DNA of 64,000 bases, taken from assembly GCF_026262505.1 (NCBI RefSeq), contig NC_067206.1:36967896-37031895 (forward strand), read 5' to 3'. The notes below the pieces were generated by a model that was not told the DNA's origin, searched no databases, and saw only the letters and a program-made list of their open reading frames with translations. The position numbers were made by a program, and so were the translations under genes. This stretch comes from Trichomonas vaginalis G3. Its lineage: Eukaryota; Parabasalia; Trichomonadida; Trichomonadidae. Positions 19,806-31,144 of this stretch are shown piece by piece. Each line of letters opens with the position of its first letter. Position 1 is the first letter of the stretch.

Positions 19806-20915
19806 ATGTCTGGCAGACTATCACTTAATTATACGTACATTGCTGCACATTTGAAAGAGTATATTGATGGAGATAAGTCTCTTGACGTATTTGAGCCAGA
19901 AGACATTGAAAAGATTTTGAATGAATCAAAATTAACTCCGAATGATTTCGAAATTCTTCTACGGAAATTATCATCTAATTTTCAGTCAATAAATATATAC
20001 AAATGCGCTAGAAATACACAAATTCCTACAAATAGTCTTCAAGATGCAATTTTAACATTAAAAACTGTTCGAAAATATATGAAACTAACATTACTTGATG
20101 GAATCATTGATAACATGAATCAAATTGAGAACGAAATGTCTAATTATACAAAGACAATTCAAAAACTTCAATCAGATTTAAACCTGATCCAAAACCAAAA
20201 ACAAAACTGTGAAAAAGAAATACAATCTCTTAAATCCCAACTCAAAGAAAAAGAAAGAGAAATTTCTGAAAGTAAAGAAGAGAATAATATTCGAAAAGAA
20301 ATCCTTTCAAAAATTGCTGGATTACAGAATTCGGATGTATTCGAAATTATCTACAACTTCCTTGACAATCTTTCAGAAAAAGGAAATCAAAAAATCTTAG
20401 CAAAAGCATGTGAAGTAGGTTTTTGGAATGTGAAGTTGAAAAGTATGTGGGAAAATAATGTTCTTATTGAAGCTTCGCATAGAGGAAATTTAGGACTTGT
20501 TAAATCACTCATTGAATGTGGATGTGACAAAGAATCAAGGAGTAATCAAGGAGGTACTCCACTTATTTGGGCGTCAGGTCATCATCATCCTGATATAGTT
20601 AAATATCTTATCTCTGTGGGGGCTAAACTCGAAAATCCAGATAATTATGGAAATACTCCACTCATCTGGGCATCAGGCTATGGTCATCTTGATATAGTTA
20701 AATACCTTATTTCTGTTGGAGCTAATAAAGATGCAAAGGGTGATCTAGGAAATACTTCTCTCATATGGGCATCAAAATGTAATCATCTTGAAGTAGTTAA
20801 ATATCTTGTCTCTATTGGAGTTAATAAAGATTCAATGGATAAAGATGGAAAAACTGCACTCTCCTTTGCAAAAGATCAAATAAAAGAATATCTAATATCA
20901 ATGGTAGCTAAATAA
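19806..20915 (+). CDS. Coiled-coil and ankyrin repeat protein
   Basis: 369 residues. The N-terminal 110 residues are alpha-helical, a trichomonad-type leader of this ankyrin class (YTYIAAHLKEYIDGDKSLDV). About 105-170 is a coiled coil (KLQSDLNLIQNQKQNCEKEI). Four to five ankyrin repeats fill 215-365 (GNTPLIWASGYGHLDIVKYL and variants), ending in a short cap. This is a different ankyrin subfamily from the DUF3447 genes: repeats use PLIWASG and GH.DIVKYLISVGA. The gene is intact. A scaffold or adaptor role is likely; no partner can be named. Confidence 0.85.
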   Translation: MSGRLSLNYTYIAAHLKEYIDGDKSLDVFEPEDIEKILNESKLTPNDFEILLRKLSSNFQSINIYKCARNTQIPTNSLQDAILTLKTVRKYMKLTLLDGIIDNMNQIENEMSNYTKTIQKLQSDLNLIQNQKQNCEKEIQSLKSQLKEKEREISESKEENNIRKEILSKIAGLQNSDVFEIIYNFLDNLSEKGNQKILAKACEVGFWNVKLKSMWENNVLIEASHRGNLGLVKSLIECGCDKESRSNQGGTPLIWASGHHHPDIVKYLISVGAKLENPDNYGNTPLIWASGYGHLDIVKYLISVGANKDAKGDLGNTSLIWASKCNHLEVVKYLVSIGVNKDSMDKDGKTALSFAKDQIKEYLISMVAK

Positions 20916-21579
20916 TTATGCCATCACTTTCTGAAATCATATCAATTATTTTGTCACATTCTATTATGAAAAATTCCAACCAAGAAACTACAATAAATTT
21001 GGAAAATAAAAACAATTTATTACACGCTCGTTTTATATATATATTATAGAAATTATGATAATGCCTTCACACAACTACTCATTTTTAGATATATCTCAAA
21101 TTAATAGTCAAAATTTCGAGAATTTTAAAATCGCTCACAATATAGCGTATATCTAGTTTTAGAATCTTTAAATAAATAGATGATTAATGCACAAAAGCTT
21201 TTAATTCTATAATCAATAAGTGTTTTAAACAATTGACGAGGCAGTTGGCTCATAGTCAAGCTACTCCAAATGGTCCTTTTTGTAATATTTATAGCACCTA
21301 ATACCTAATATTTTATTTTATTAATTCTGGATTTTATTCATTTAATATTACAATTCTGCAATGTGCAACAACTATGATTGAATTTGAGCATAAATACCAT
21401 CCGAAATGTTTAATTGAAAATTTTTCTGATTAAATATGAAGCGGAATTGTTTCAATTTAAGGGCATCATGTTCATATGATCATTGAAGCTATGTGGTTTA
21501 GTTTTATCATTTTTCTTATAAAAAAATAAATCGTAAGCTTTTTTTTATTGTCAAAAAAAGTAAATTTGATAAAAAAAAT
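20916..21579. other. Intergenic, no feature seen
   Basis: 664 bp of AT-rich DNA upstream of the RasGEF gene. I find no reading frame of note, repeat or structured RNA. Confidence 0.4.
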
Positions 21580-23685
21580 ATGAGTTCAAAAGAAGAGAAA
21601 GCGAAGTCAAGTGAAACAAAAGATCGCAAGCATCGCGATCATAAGCACCGCGATAAATCCGAAAGCAAGGAGAAATCTAGATCAAGCAGAAAAGATAGAT
21701 CAGTTTCATTTGAAAATGGCGACGGCCCTAACCTTGATTCCAAATCCGAAAACGGTGAAGATAACATACCAGAATTTTGTTTCAATGCAAAGAAATCCAA
21801 ATCAGCAAATCAAATTCTCGAATTAACTGATACGCCTTTCTCAGTCTCACCTGAATTTGATGGCAAATTCAAGAAAGCTGCTCAAACAAAGATTGATCGT
21901 TCATACTGGGAGACAGAACTCTATCGTTTACATCCTGAAATCAGAGATTTAGTAACTCGTGTCGATCCAGTCTCAAGAGCAGCAACTATTGCTAGCTTAT
22001 TCCTCCCATCGAGACGTTTACTTCCTCAGGAAGGCGTCCTTGCATTAATTGTTCAACACCTCAAAACTGTCGGATTGCCAGTTACTGCTGCTGAAATCGA
22101 AAATAATCTAATGTTCAGCATCGACTACCCTCCTCATCACCAGAATTCCCAGCTTGTTCACCACCTTGAACGTGGTATTATTTCAGCAGATGGCTTTTAC
22201 AACCTTCTCTTGCCAACACCTGGATATCCAAACGATCCGGATACAGTAAAGAAGCAGCTTGCCACGCACGCTTCTTCGACTCTTGGTGTTATTGGTATCA
22301 AGAAATCAGATGATACGAAAATCATCGACGATAAAGATCTCGCAGGCTACGTTTACAATCCTGAAGATAAATTACCAAGGCTTGGCACTACAAACCAGCT
22401 CGTTTGGGTTGCTTGCCGCAGAGATCAATCAGAACATCCTTTTGCACCACAACTTATCGATATCTTCGCTATGACTTATCATACATTCATGACTTCTCAT
22501 CATATGTTCAGAAAACTTCAAGAAGCTTTAGAAAAATTATTCGACGAAGCAAAAGACATGAAACCATCAGATAGAGATAAAGCCGAACTTTACTACGTAG
22601 CTCTTGTCGAAAAGTGGATGGAAAAGAGTTTTTACGACTTCGATTCAATGTTGATCCAAAATTTGAACCAATGGCTCAACAGTATCGAATTCCAGAACAA
22701 AGGTGCTAAGAGGAGATTACTTACAGCATTCCAAAAGCAAATTAGTGGCGAAATGTCCAAGAAACTCCTTGAATTTGATATAGCTTCAGATATCAACCTT
22801 CCTCGTGGACTTTTCTCCGGACAATTCGAACTAGTCGATATGGACATGGATGAACTTGCACGCCAAATCACAATGTACGCAGGAAAATTCTATTACGCTA
22901 TTACTGAGAAAGAATTACTTGATTGCGCATGGAGCAAGCCTCGTATAAGACATAGAGCTCCAAATGTATGTGCTATCACAAGCCATTTCAACTGTTTGAA
23001 CCAATGGGTACAACATGAAATTTTATTTGCGGAAACTCTCGAAAAGAGATTCAAATTATGGGAGTTATTTACACGCCTGGCCCAAAAGTTCTGGGATAAC
23101 CAGGATTATTTCGATGGTATGGCCATTGCAACAGCATTTCAAGCAAATCCAATTTATCGTCTCAAGAATCATAAGCAACTACTTTCACCAAACGTTATGG
23201 ATCCTATCGATAAGATCATGAACGACGCCCGATCCGAAAAGAACTTCGCCGCATTACAACAACTTCATAATGATGCATTAAAGAAAGGTTCCGGAACAGT
23301 TATACCTTACGTTGGCGTTTACTTAACACAATTAACATTCTTCTACGATGGTAACAAAGATTACCAAGACGGTCTTGTCAATTTCCAAAAATGCGCTGGT
23401 ATTTACACCCTCGTTACAAAGATTTTGTCGTTCCAGACAAAGGAATTCACATACAGCAAGATCGATCAGGTACAAAAGAAGCTCGCAGAACTTCCTCTTT
23501 GGGATTCTGCATTTTTGTCCGAAAGGTCAATGCAAATCGAGCCAAAGGATATGACACTCGACCAATTAAAGAAGATGTACGCCAAAGAAACAGGTGCTTC
23601 AACAACTGCTCCTCCACAACAGGCTCCAGCTCCTGCTCCAGAGACTCCGGCACCTGCTCCAGCTGAAACACCTGCAGCTGAGTAA
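21580..23685 (+). CDS. Ras guanine-nucleotide exchange factor (LisH-like, REM, RasGEF)
   Basis: 701 residues. The first 45 are charged and low-complexity (His, Lys, Arg, Asp, Ser). About 147-180 resembles a LisH motif (GVLALIVQHLKTVGLPVTAA), an arrangement known from Dictyostelium RasGEFs. About 265-385 is the REM/RasGEF-N domain. About 418-645 is the catalytic Cdc25 domain: MDELARQITMYAGKFYYAIT, NCLNQWVQHEILFAETLEKR, FDGMAIATAFQANPIYRLK and PYVGVYLTQLTFFYDGN. The tail is Pro/Ala-rich (APAPAPETPAPAPAET). It should load GTP onto Ras- or Rap-like GTPases in membrane signalling. No membrane segment is seen. Intact. Confidence 0.9.
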   Translation: MSSKEEKAKSSETKDRKHRDHKHRDKSESKEKSRSSRKDRSVSFENGDGPNLDSKSENGEDNIPEFCFNAKKSKSANQILELTDTPFSVSPEFDGKFKKAAQTKIDRSYWETELYRLHPEIRDLVTRVDPVSRAATIASLFLPSRRLLPQEGVLALIVQHLKTVGLPVTAAEIENNLMFSIDYPPHHQNSQLVHHLERGIISADGFYNLLLPTPGYPNDPDTVKKQLATHASSTLGVIGIKKSDDTKIIDDKDLAGYVYNPEDKLPRLGTTNQLVWVACRRDQSEHPFAPQLIDIFAMTYHTFMTSHHMFRKLQEALEKLFDEAKDMKPSDRDKAELYYVALVEKWMEKSFYDFDSMLIQNLNQWLNSIEFQNKGAKRRLLTAFQKQISGEMSKKLLEFDIASDINLPRGLFSGQFELVDMDMDELARQITMYAGKFYYAITEKELLDCAWSKPRIRHRAPNVCAITSHFNCLNQWVQHEILFAETLEKRFKLWELFTRLAQKFWDNQDYFDGMAIATAFQANPIYRLKNHKQLLSPNVMDPIDKIMNDARSEKNFAALQQLHNDALKKGSGTVIPYVGVYLTQLTFFYDGNKDYQDGLVNFQKCAGIYTLVTKILSFQTKEFTYSKIDQVQKKLAELPLWDSAFLSERSMQIEPKDMTLDQLKKMYAKETGASTTAPPQQAPAPAPETPAPAPAETPAAE

Positions 23686-23758
23686 CGTTATTTTTATTTT
23701 TTTATTTTTTTTCTTTATTTATATAAAACATTGGAAAAAATTAGTGAAAATTATTTAT

Positions 23759-23764
23759 AAAATT
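23759..23764. repeat. Target-site duplication of Polinton A, left copy (AAAATT)
   Basis: AAAATT immediately precedes the left AGTAGTAGG end and recurs at 61247-61252 after the right end. Six-base duplications and 5'-AG termini are the rule for Polintons. Confidence 0.93.
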
Positions 23765-24350
23765 AGTAGTAGGATATGACGGGTTTAGTGACTTTTTTTG
23801 TTACATCTATATATAGACGATGCATTAAAATATATTTATTTATAAATCATTTAAAAAATTAACATTAATTTTAAAATAATTTATTTTTTATCTTTTATAA
23901 AATAATCTATATATATATAGATGATGTCAGATATTCCACGATTAATTAAACATTGTTTAAATCCTGAATGGGTTAAACTTCAATTTAAAAATGAAGATTG
24001 TGAATTATTAAATGAATATGAAAGCCAAAATAAGCTAATGAGGTATAAATATAATGATAAAGAATATTTAATTTCATGGAATCAATGGAGTCATAATCAA
24101 AGACCTCATAAACAAGAAGAAGAAATTGAAAATAATGAAATGGAAATCATTGATGACATTAAAGAGGATGGAATTCCTAAATTTTGTAGAAAAACCTTTA
24201 GAACTAAGTTAGGAGCATATAAACGTAGAGTATTAAATCCTGAATATCTTAAACATCAATTTAAAAAGGAAGACTGTGAATTATTAAACGCTAATGAATA
24301 TGAAAATGCTAAATCAAAACTGAGATATAAATATATTGGAAGTGATGAAA
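23765..24350 (+). repeat. Left TIR of Polinton A (outer part)
   Basis: Inverted match to the right end, starting at 61246. The TIR continues beyond the inserted element B at 38346-38605, giving about 0.85 kb in all. It contains a whole gene (the 196-residue type) in addition to the terminal sequence. Because the left copy lacks the two short insertions of the right copy, it shows their exact empty sites. Confidence 0.9.
23921..24350 (+). pseudogene. Left TIR gene of Polinton A, 5' part (split by element B)
   Basis: Copy of the 196-residue gene at 58666-59256 (-), opening MMSDIPRLIKHCLNPEWVKL. Element B is inserted in it; the remainder lies at 38346-38515. See the right-hand copy for the description. 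Confidence 0.85.
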
Positions 24351-24626
24351 AGTAGTATATGTGGAGGGGTGTGTGACTTTTTTTGTAAACGTAAGAATTC
24401 ATACAATATTGAATGATTTTGTATCATTTTTTCTAACATATAAAGTAAAAAATGTATGATTCTTACGGTTTTTATTCTTACGTTTTTGAATAAATCAAGA
24501 TTTAAAAATTGAATTCTTACGTAAAATTAAAACTAAGTTAAATTTATTTTTTATTTAATGATAAATGAGTATAACAACTAATTCATTGAAATCTTTAAAG
24601 TTCACTAATTCAGAACTAGAAAATGA
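24351..24626 (+). repeat. Left TIR of Polinton B
   Basis: Inverted match to 38064-38339 with only a few differences. Contains ATTCTTACG/CGTAAGAAT several times in both orientations, and the first codons of the MSITTNS-type gene, whose complete copy starts in the right TIR. Confidence 0.9.
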
Positions 24627-24752
24627 AAAACTTCAGAAAAAATTAAACGATAGACTTTCAAATGATCGTATTGAAAAAATAAATAAACTAGCAGAAGTTG
24701 CATTTAATAATGAAATATTTGATGAATATAACCTTGAACTCAGTGATGGGCT

Positions 24753-25133
24753 TTAAGGACCCGGGATCAACGAGTTATGATTTATGAAATCAATTATTTG
24801 ATTCATTCTTTCTTCAATAATTTCTATTCTTTTTGTTAAATCATCTATTTTCATTAATGAGGTGATTCTTGATTGAGGAATAGATTTCAAACTAACCACT
24901 CCTTTTATTTTTGAAATTTTGAATCCATCAACTTTAAACATTTTATTCAATTTACACGTTGTCAATTCTTCAAATAATTTTTTATTATTAGCATAATAGT
25001 CATTAAATTCTTCAACAGATGAAAAAATTTTTATTTCAGTAATTGGTTTAACAACGTTTATTTTTTGTTGAACATTTTCACTTTCATTTATTTCTTCCTC
25101 CTCTGTTTCATTTATTTTTAAAATCGGTTTCAT
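24753..25133 (-). CDS. Polinton B small gene, 126 residues, function unknown
   Basis: Acidic N-terminus (INETEEEEINESENVQQ), then FSSVEEFNDYYANNKKLFEE and a C-terminal helix. The copy in A is at 57716-58084 (+). Looks whole apart from a different last few residues. Nothing in it names a function. Confidence 0.6.
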   Translation of the reverse strand: MKPILKINETEEEEINESENVQQKINVVKPITEIKIFSSVEEFNDYYANNKKLFEELTTCKLNKMFKVDGFKISKIKGVVSLKSIPQSRITSLMKIDDLTKRIEIIEERMNQIIDFINHNSLIPGP

Positions 25134-25199
25134 TTATCATTAAATAAAAATTAGAATATAAGTGATGAAATATATTTTTTAATTAATATTAAATCAGAA

Positions 25200-25435
25200 A
25201 TGGCTGCAGGATTCTTTAAAAAGTTATGGGAAGGAATTAAGAAAGCTGCAGGTTGGGTTTATAAAAAGGTTATTAAACCTGTTGCAAACTTTTTGGCACC
25301 AGTAGCGAAAACGGCAGGAACTATCATAGGTGGAGTATTAGGTACAAAAGCAGGTAATCCGCGATGGGAGCACAAGCAGGTAACGCAATTGGTGGAATAG
25401 CTGAAGGAATACTTAATAAAATAGGAGGTAGATAG
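25200..25435 (+). pseudogene. Polinton B copy of the MAAGFFKKLW small basic protein
   Basis: Amphipathic basic N-terminus and a Gly/Ala-rich hydrophobic segment. The whole copy is at 57413-57649 (-) in A. Broken, about one break. Confidence 0.65.
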
Positions 25436-25455
25436 TGGAAAAATAAATATTATTT

Positions 25456-25670
25456 TTATCTTAGTATCGGTTGTAGTCTTTGATAAACTTTTTCTCCTTT
25501 ATTTAATATTTCTCTTATTGGGGCGCTTTTGGTGTTATTGATTCAGCAACGTCACTAATTGCTTCTTTATTCTTAAATATCCAATTTGCTCCTTTCTTCA
25601 TTGTTTCCCAAACTTTATGCGCTCCTCTTTTTACTTTATCCCACAGTTTCTTAAATATACCTGCAGCCAT
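25456..25670 (-). pseudogene. Polinton B copy of the MAAGIFKKLW small basic protein
   Basis: Convergent with the preceding small gene. The whole copy is at 57137-57352 (+) in A. Broken, about one break. Confidence 0.6.
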
Positions 25671-25740
25671 AGTTGATTATTTCATTAAAATTAAAAATTC
25701 ATTTTCATCTTTTAATTTTGATTTTTTATTTAATAATAAA

Positions 25741-27377
25741 TGACGACTAACTATTTGGTGCCAAACACTAAACCGATTAATGGAAATGTGTTTCATTCAT
25801 TCGAAAAGATAAATGAAATATTCGCAAAGAATGAGGTAGAAGATATTATAGAGAACTTGAAAGTTCATGCTATGACTCTGATGCTCCATATTTTGATGAT
25901 AAACAAACTCATTTAAGAATTACAAATCCGCTCATGATGTGAACCAATTAGGTGACACATATATTAAGCGCAAAGTTAAAGCAACTCTAGTTTCAAATAA
26001 AGCTTTCACATGTGATGCCAGTTTTAAATGCATGCGTTTATTCGTTGGTTACAAATCATCAAATCAAAGCTTTAAACAATTAGAAGTAGAAACCGAAAGA
26101 GGTGATGCCGGTTATCTTCAGATGGATTGTGCCCGTGAATCTTTCGCATTTGCAACATATAAACCAAAATCAGAAAGGAAAGTTAAAAGTTTGTTCATTC
26201 GTTATATAATAATGTTCAAAATATGATAACTCAGTATGTGGTAAATATATTGACCCTTCAGAAGTTTTCAAGAAAGCAAATGAACGAAGTTGATATCACT
26301 TTTGATATGATTATTCCGGTAAATGATTTGTTAGCATTTCAGGCGTTCGATGATTATCCTAAATCATTTGGTGAATATCATTCTTAAATATTATGTTTTC
26401 AGGATACTTTAGTATTTTGTCAGGTTGACCCGTTAAGAGTTGCTGATTTACAAAATTACGTTTATGAAAAGATAACTGATGAAAATTATGAAAAGATTAT
26501 GAATCATGTTTATAAATATGATCGCAAATTCCAACAAATCGGACTTCCTACCAAATTAATTACAAGCTTAGCCGCTACATCTGCTGACGCAACAGTTGAT
26601 GACGTTATTATTTCATGCACAAAGATGGAAGTTTTAGAGGATAAATGCATTACACCAGGATACGGTTTAATTGAAGAATCAGTTAAAGCAATACCACGTT
26701 TATTCAGTAAGGAAGATCCATTCATGATTCCAGCTCAACATATTGACGTTCGTTCACTAAATGGAGGTTGCATCACTCCTGAAGGTATTAGCTCAGATTT
26801 CTCATACGCTCTTCATAATGTTACAGATGTTGTGTTAACATTTCCGAAGAATGCAATGCAAAGAACAGTTTTAGAAAATCCAATGCTTCGAGGTCTTCAG
26901 GTCACTATAGATTCCAGAAACTTCCCCGATCAAGCGATGACCACAGTGGGTGACATATTCTTTACACGTATGCTTCAAGCTTCTGATTTAGATGGAGTGA
27001 ATGAATGCACGGAAGAATACGAGGACTCATTAACTAGACCACTGAATGATGATGATGGCATGCCATTAGCTAGAACATGGAAAGACCAAACTTCATTCTT
27101 ATGCACTATTCCAGTTCAACGTGATGGAGCGGGTATATTCTTTGATGGATTAGAAACTTTCAACTCACAAGTTACAGTACAAGTGAAAGCTTATCCAATC
27201 ATTCAGGGTGAAAATGACACTTACTGTTCAAAAGTGACAAATCCTCCTCAGGTTTGGTTTACTAGGACTACGTATTGGACATGGACACCGGATGAAGGTT
27301 TGAAATATCATCCAACAGGTACACCACCACAGTATAGAAGTTCATATGATGAAATATTGATGAATAGAAATGTTTAA
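25741..27377 (+). pseudogene. Polinton B major capsid protein gene, broken
   Basis: Copy of the gene at 55427-57067. Broken, about five breaks. Preceded by TTTTTTATT and AATAAATG. The next gene is the packaging ATPase, the usual Polinton order. Confidence 0.75.
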
Positions 27378-27401
27378 AATTATAAATTTATTTTTGATTA
27401 A

Positions 27402-28218
27402 ATGGATTTCAATTCTGAAGAATTAACAGATGTATATAATACCTACATAGATGATATGATTAATGAAGCATTGAGTGATAATAGAAATGCTCTATCTAAG
27501 GAAAAAATTAATGAAAATTCCATATTCTGAATGTTACTTAAATTCAATCACTGCAGCAATTGGTAAACAGAATAAAGGTAAAACATTAACGATATTAAAA
27601 CAAATTATCATTATTGCTAACACTTCCCCCTATTCACATGTGTTAATTTATATCAACCGTTCAGGTTCACCTTCAGATGATACATTTGAATCTTTAAAGC
27701 ATTTAATCAAAATTCCAATTATTTATTTATCACAAGAAGAAGCAGAAGATTATTTAAAAAACTTTTTAATGTATAAAGAATTATATAATACAATCAAGAA
27801 GCAAGGATTAGAGGATAAAATTATTGATAAACAAAGGGATGAATTATTTGAAACACTTTCTATTTCAAATTTTGATAGAGAATTTTTGCATTCACTCATT
27901 TTTCTAGATGATGCGGTGAAATCAAAACTAATAACTAATGAGAAATCATATTTTAATCAGTTATTAACTCAATGTCGACACATTCAGTGTTCATTCTTCA
28001 TGGCTGTTCAATACTTCAAAGCATTAAGCACAAACATTAAATCAAATCTATCAACACTTTTCATTTTCAGTGGGTTTAGTCGTCAACAGTTGAACGTTAT
28101 GCTTTATCAAGTGAATTTACCAATGAGCATTAATGAACTTTACACACAATATCAACAATTAGGTGAACATGAAAAAATAATAGTTGATTTAAATAAAGGA
28201 GGTGTTAAATTTGATTAA
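27402..28218 (+). pseudogene. Polinton B packaging ATPase (A32/FtsK-HerA type)
   Basis: Walker A GKQNKGKTLT and Walker B SLIFLDDAV are visible, with the SGFSRQQLNVMLYQ C-terminal part. Enzymes of this family pump DNA into capsids. Broken, about one break. The copy in A is at 54615-55402. Confidence 0.8.
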
Positions 28219-28258
28219 CTTTTTATAATTAATTTTTATTTTTTATTTATAATTAAAC

Positions 28259-29158
28259 ATGACAGAAATAGCAAATCTTCTACAGGTTCCATTAAAACAA
28301 GGAACAAACAAAAAGGGTGCATATAATAGAACTATGAAAGTTCCTGATGGAATGAAAGAATTAGTTCATATTGTTGCTGGTCTTCAAAAAGATGTTAAAC
28401 AAATGAGAAACGTTTTAACATTACCAGAAGCTCAAGCATATGCCAAACGTCATGGTCCAAATTGGGAAGCACATGAAGCAGACATTACAGGACCAAATGG
28501 AAAGCCTGATGGTATAAATGAAGTTTTCGTTACTGATGGTCAAGGAAATATTAAAGTCATAAATGGGTATAAATTAACAATGACGGATTATCCTAAACGT
28601 AAAGCATATAATGAAAGTTATCCTATGCAATTTGATGAACATGGAAAAGCTGTTAAACAATACATTGGAGAAGGTGAAAATGGTCCAATTAATTCATACC
28701 GTTATAATCCATATTCTTATTTCAATGAAGAATTAAATGCTGTTGAAGAGGGACCGGATGGATTACCACGATATGTTCATCAGTTTGATGGTCAATATGC
28801 AAATATTAGACCTGAAATTCCAGCTAAGAAATTCTTTAAAGTTGCTTTATTCGATCCAGTGTTCAATGAACAGAAAGAAGCAATGAAAGCAGAATTTAAA
28901 CCAATTCAAGTGGCAAGAATTTCTTCATCTTCACTTTCAGAAGCGTTCAAGGAATTGATAAAGAAACCACTTTATTCTCAACAAGGTTATAACTTTGATT
29001 TAATTAAAGAAAGTGATAGACGTAAATTAGAAAAATCAGATGGTTTTAAGAATGCATGTAATGAAATGATTAAAGATATTGTAAATGATAAAATAAGACT
29101 GGAAGAAACTCAAAGCAATATCAATAACATAATTGGTGCAGTTACAAAGAAAGTATAA
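28259..29158 (+). CDS. Polinton B conserved gene, 299 residues, unknown
   Basis: Opens [20 protein letters not shown]; looks whole. The first 210 residues are nearly identical to the copy in A (53675-54574), but the last 90 differ strongly. Its place after the ATPase and its conservation suggest a virion or assembly role; that is inference only. Confidence 0.75.
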   Translation: MTEIANLLQVPLKQGTNKKGAYNRTMKVPDGMKELVHIVAGLQKDVKQMRNVLTLPEAQAYAKRHGPNWEAHEADITGPNGKPDGINEVFVTDGQGNIKVINGYKLTMTDYPKRKAYNESYPMQFDEHGKAVKQYIGEGENGPINSYRYNPYSYFNEELNAVEEGPDGLPRYVHQFDGQYANIRPEIPAKKFFKVALFDPVFNEQKEAMKAEFKPIQVARISSSSLSEAFKELIKKPLYSQQGYNFDLIKESDRRKLEKSDGFKNACNEMIKDIVNDKIRLEETQSNINNIIGAVTKKV

Positions 29159-29241
29159 GCAAACAAGGATGAACCTTGGGATATTACCGTAACAACTAAA
29201 TAAAACTTTAAATATATTTTTCTTTTTTTATTCAATTATAA

Positions 29242-29919
29242 ATGAGAAGACGTTTCACAAGTCAAAAGAACACTAACGCAAAAGCAGAGATTACGGTTGG
29301 TTATAACGTAAATGATGATAAATCACGAATTATTCAAAATGTTAAAGTTAATGTTAGTCCTGAATTAACAAGGTCAGCAACTCAACCAAATTTATTAACT
29401 CGTGACTTACCAAAAAAGGAGGAGGAGGAAAATAAAGAAGATGAACCCGGTAAAGAACCCGTTGAAATTCCCACTTATCCAACATACCCCCCGCCTCTTT
29501 CATCAAACATTGAGAACCCAGGAATCTACGATTTCAGTCGCAATGCGCCATATAAAATAGACATTAATTCAGAATTAATGAAAATTTACCGTGATATAAT
29601 AACTGATAATTATGATTCAATAATAAATTTAATTGATCAATCCGGTTTAATTATTTTACCTTATGAATCATTAATTCACATTATCGCCATTCTTTGTGAT
29701 GTTCAAGATTCAGACGTTAAGATTCAATTTTTCATAGATGATGAGGTTTCATGCTGCGGAACAGTTGCAAAAATAAATCCTATAAAGGATATTAGCACAA
29801 TTAAGATATCAAAGAACGGAACAACAACTGAACTTCATTTAACATATAATGATATTTATAATAAAATAGTTGATGAATATAAAATATCACTTGAAAAATT
29901 CTTTGTTAAGGCCATTTAA
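29242..29919 (+). CDS. Polinton B conserved gene, 225 residues, unknown
   Basis: Opens MRRRFTSQKNTNAKAEITVG; a Pro-rich linker (IPTYPTYPPPLSSN) separates a basic N-terminus from a folded C-terminal domain. Looks whole. The copy in A is at 52971-53642. Its stop overlaps the stop of the next gene on the other strand. Confidence 0.7.
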   Translation: MRRRFTSQKNTNAKAEITVGYNVNDDKSRIIQNVKVNVSPELTRSATQPNLLTRDLPKKEEEENKEDEPGKEPVEIPTYPTYPPPLSSNIENPGIYDFSRNAPYKIDINSELMKIYRDIITDNYDSIINLIDQSGLIILPYESLIHIIAILCDVQDSDVKIQFFIDDEVSCCGTVAKINPIKDISTIKISKNGTTTELHLTYNDIYNKIVDEYKISLEKFFVKAI

Positions 29920-30269
29920 TATTCAAGCATTAACATTATTGAATAATAATCCTTTGAATCATAATCAATAATAATTGACCTTTCACCAGTTTCTATCGTT
30001 TGTTTTATTTCTTTTTGTTCCCCACTATCTGGATCGGTCATTGTAATTGTTTTTGTTATAGTATCAGCTTTATCTTTAACTTCAATCTTTTTTCCATCAG
30101 GATATTTAAACCAAAATTCCAAAAATTCGATATTGTCAATCTGTTCATATTTTAATCTATCAATTACATTTTTAATACCATCTGAAAATCTTATGAAATG
30201 GTCATTATATGGGTTTGATTGAACTAAATTTGAATGAAGTGAAATATAACCCGATGATGAATATGACAT
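29916..30269 (-). CDS. Polinton B small gene, 117 residues, unknown
   Basis: Only gene of this module on the opposite strand. Beta-rich (GYISLHSNLVQSNPYNDHFI). Similar coding continues upstream of the first ATG, so the start is uncertain. The copy in A (52611-52974) is broken. Confidence 0.55.
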   Translation of the reverse strand: MSYSSSGYISLHSNLVQSNPYNDHFIRFSDGIKNVIDRLKYEQIDNIEFLEFWFKYPDGKKIEVKDKADTITKTITMTDPDSGEQKEIKQTIETGERSIIIDYDSKDYYSIMLMLEY

Positions 30270-30413
30270 TGACTCATATTTTCTGAAAACACTAAAATTT
30301 ATAACATGAATGAATTTCTTATTCGTTGAATTTATGAATTCTTGAGGTAATCTTATCTAGTTTTATTTATCACTGGAAAATAACGCTTTACCATATTTTT
30401 AATTGTAATAAAA

Positions 30414-31102
30414 ATGTCAATTATCAATATTATTTCGAATAATAACTGTGAATTAAATTTAACAGTTAGCGGAATTTATAATGTTACTCTCGTTTCTGTG
30501 AGTGGTAAATTTAATCCCATTCTTTTAGACCCTTCAGATTATATATCATTTATTAAAGATGACCATGAAAAAACGTATGATATGTATATAAATAATGTGA
30601 TAACGAAATGGGATATTAACATGATTTTAAGTTATTTAAATGAATCATTTATCGTATGGTATGAAGAAAATTTTAAATCAAAACCTGATAAACTTTTTGA
30701 ACTTGATGAAATAAATAACCTTATTAAATTCCCGCTGAAAATTAAATTTTGTACTCCTCATTTCGTTCATTGTTGGGGATATTAAATTTTGAAAAAGATG
30801 TTGGGGATGTTTTGTATTCTGACACTGGTTCCAATTTCATTTTAATCAAATGTGATAAAGTTAATACCCCAATGAGATTTTCACATCAAACATTAGACCC
30901 TAACTCTTACCCATCAATACAAAACATTTTATCCATCAACTTAAACACATTTTCTTTATCATATCCGTTTCAATTATCCGGGAATTCATTTATTCTTCAT
31001 TCAAAAGATTTATCAAATATTAAATTTAGAATAACTGACCTATTTGATTGTGATTTAGAATTCATGAATGAAATATTATGGCAATTTCAAATAGAGAAAT
31101 AG
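30414..31102 (+). pseudogene. Polinton B copy of the 236-residue structural-type gene
   Basis: Opens MSIINIISNNNCELNLTVSG; broken, about one break. The whole copy is at 51764-52474 in A. Confidence 0.7.
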
Positions 31103-31144
31103 CCGATGAGATGGATTAAATATATTATTTTTAAATCATAATAA

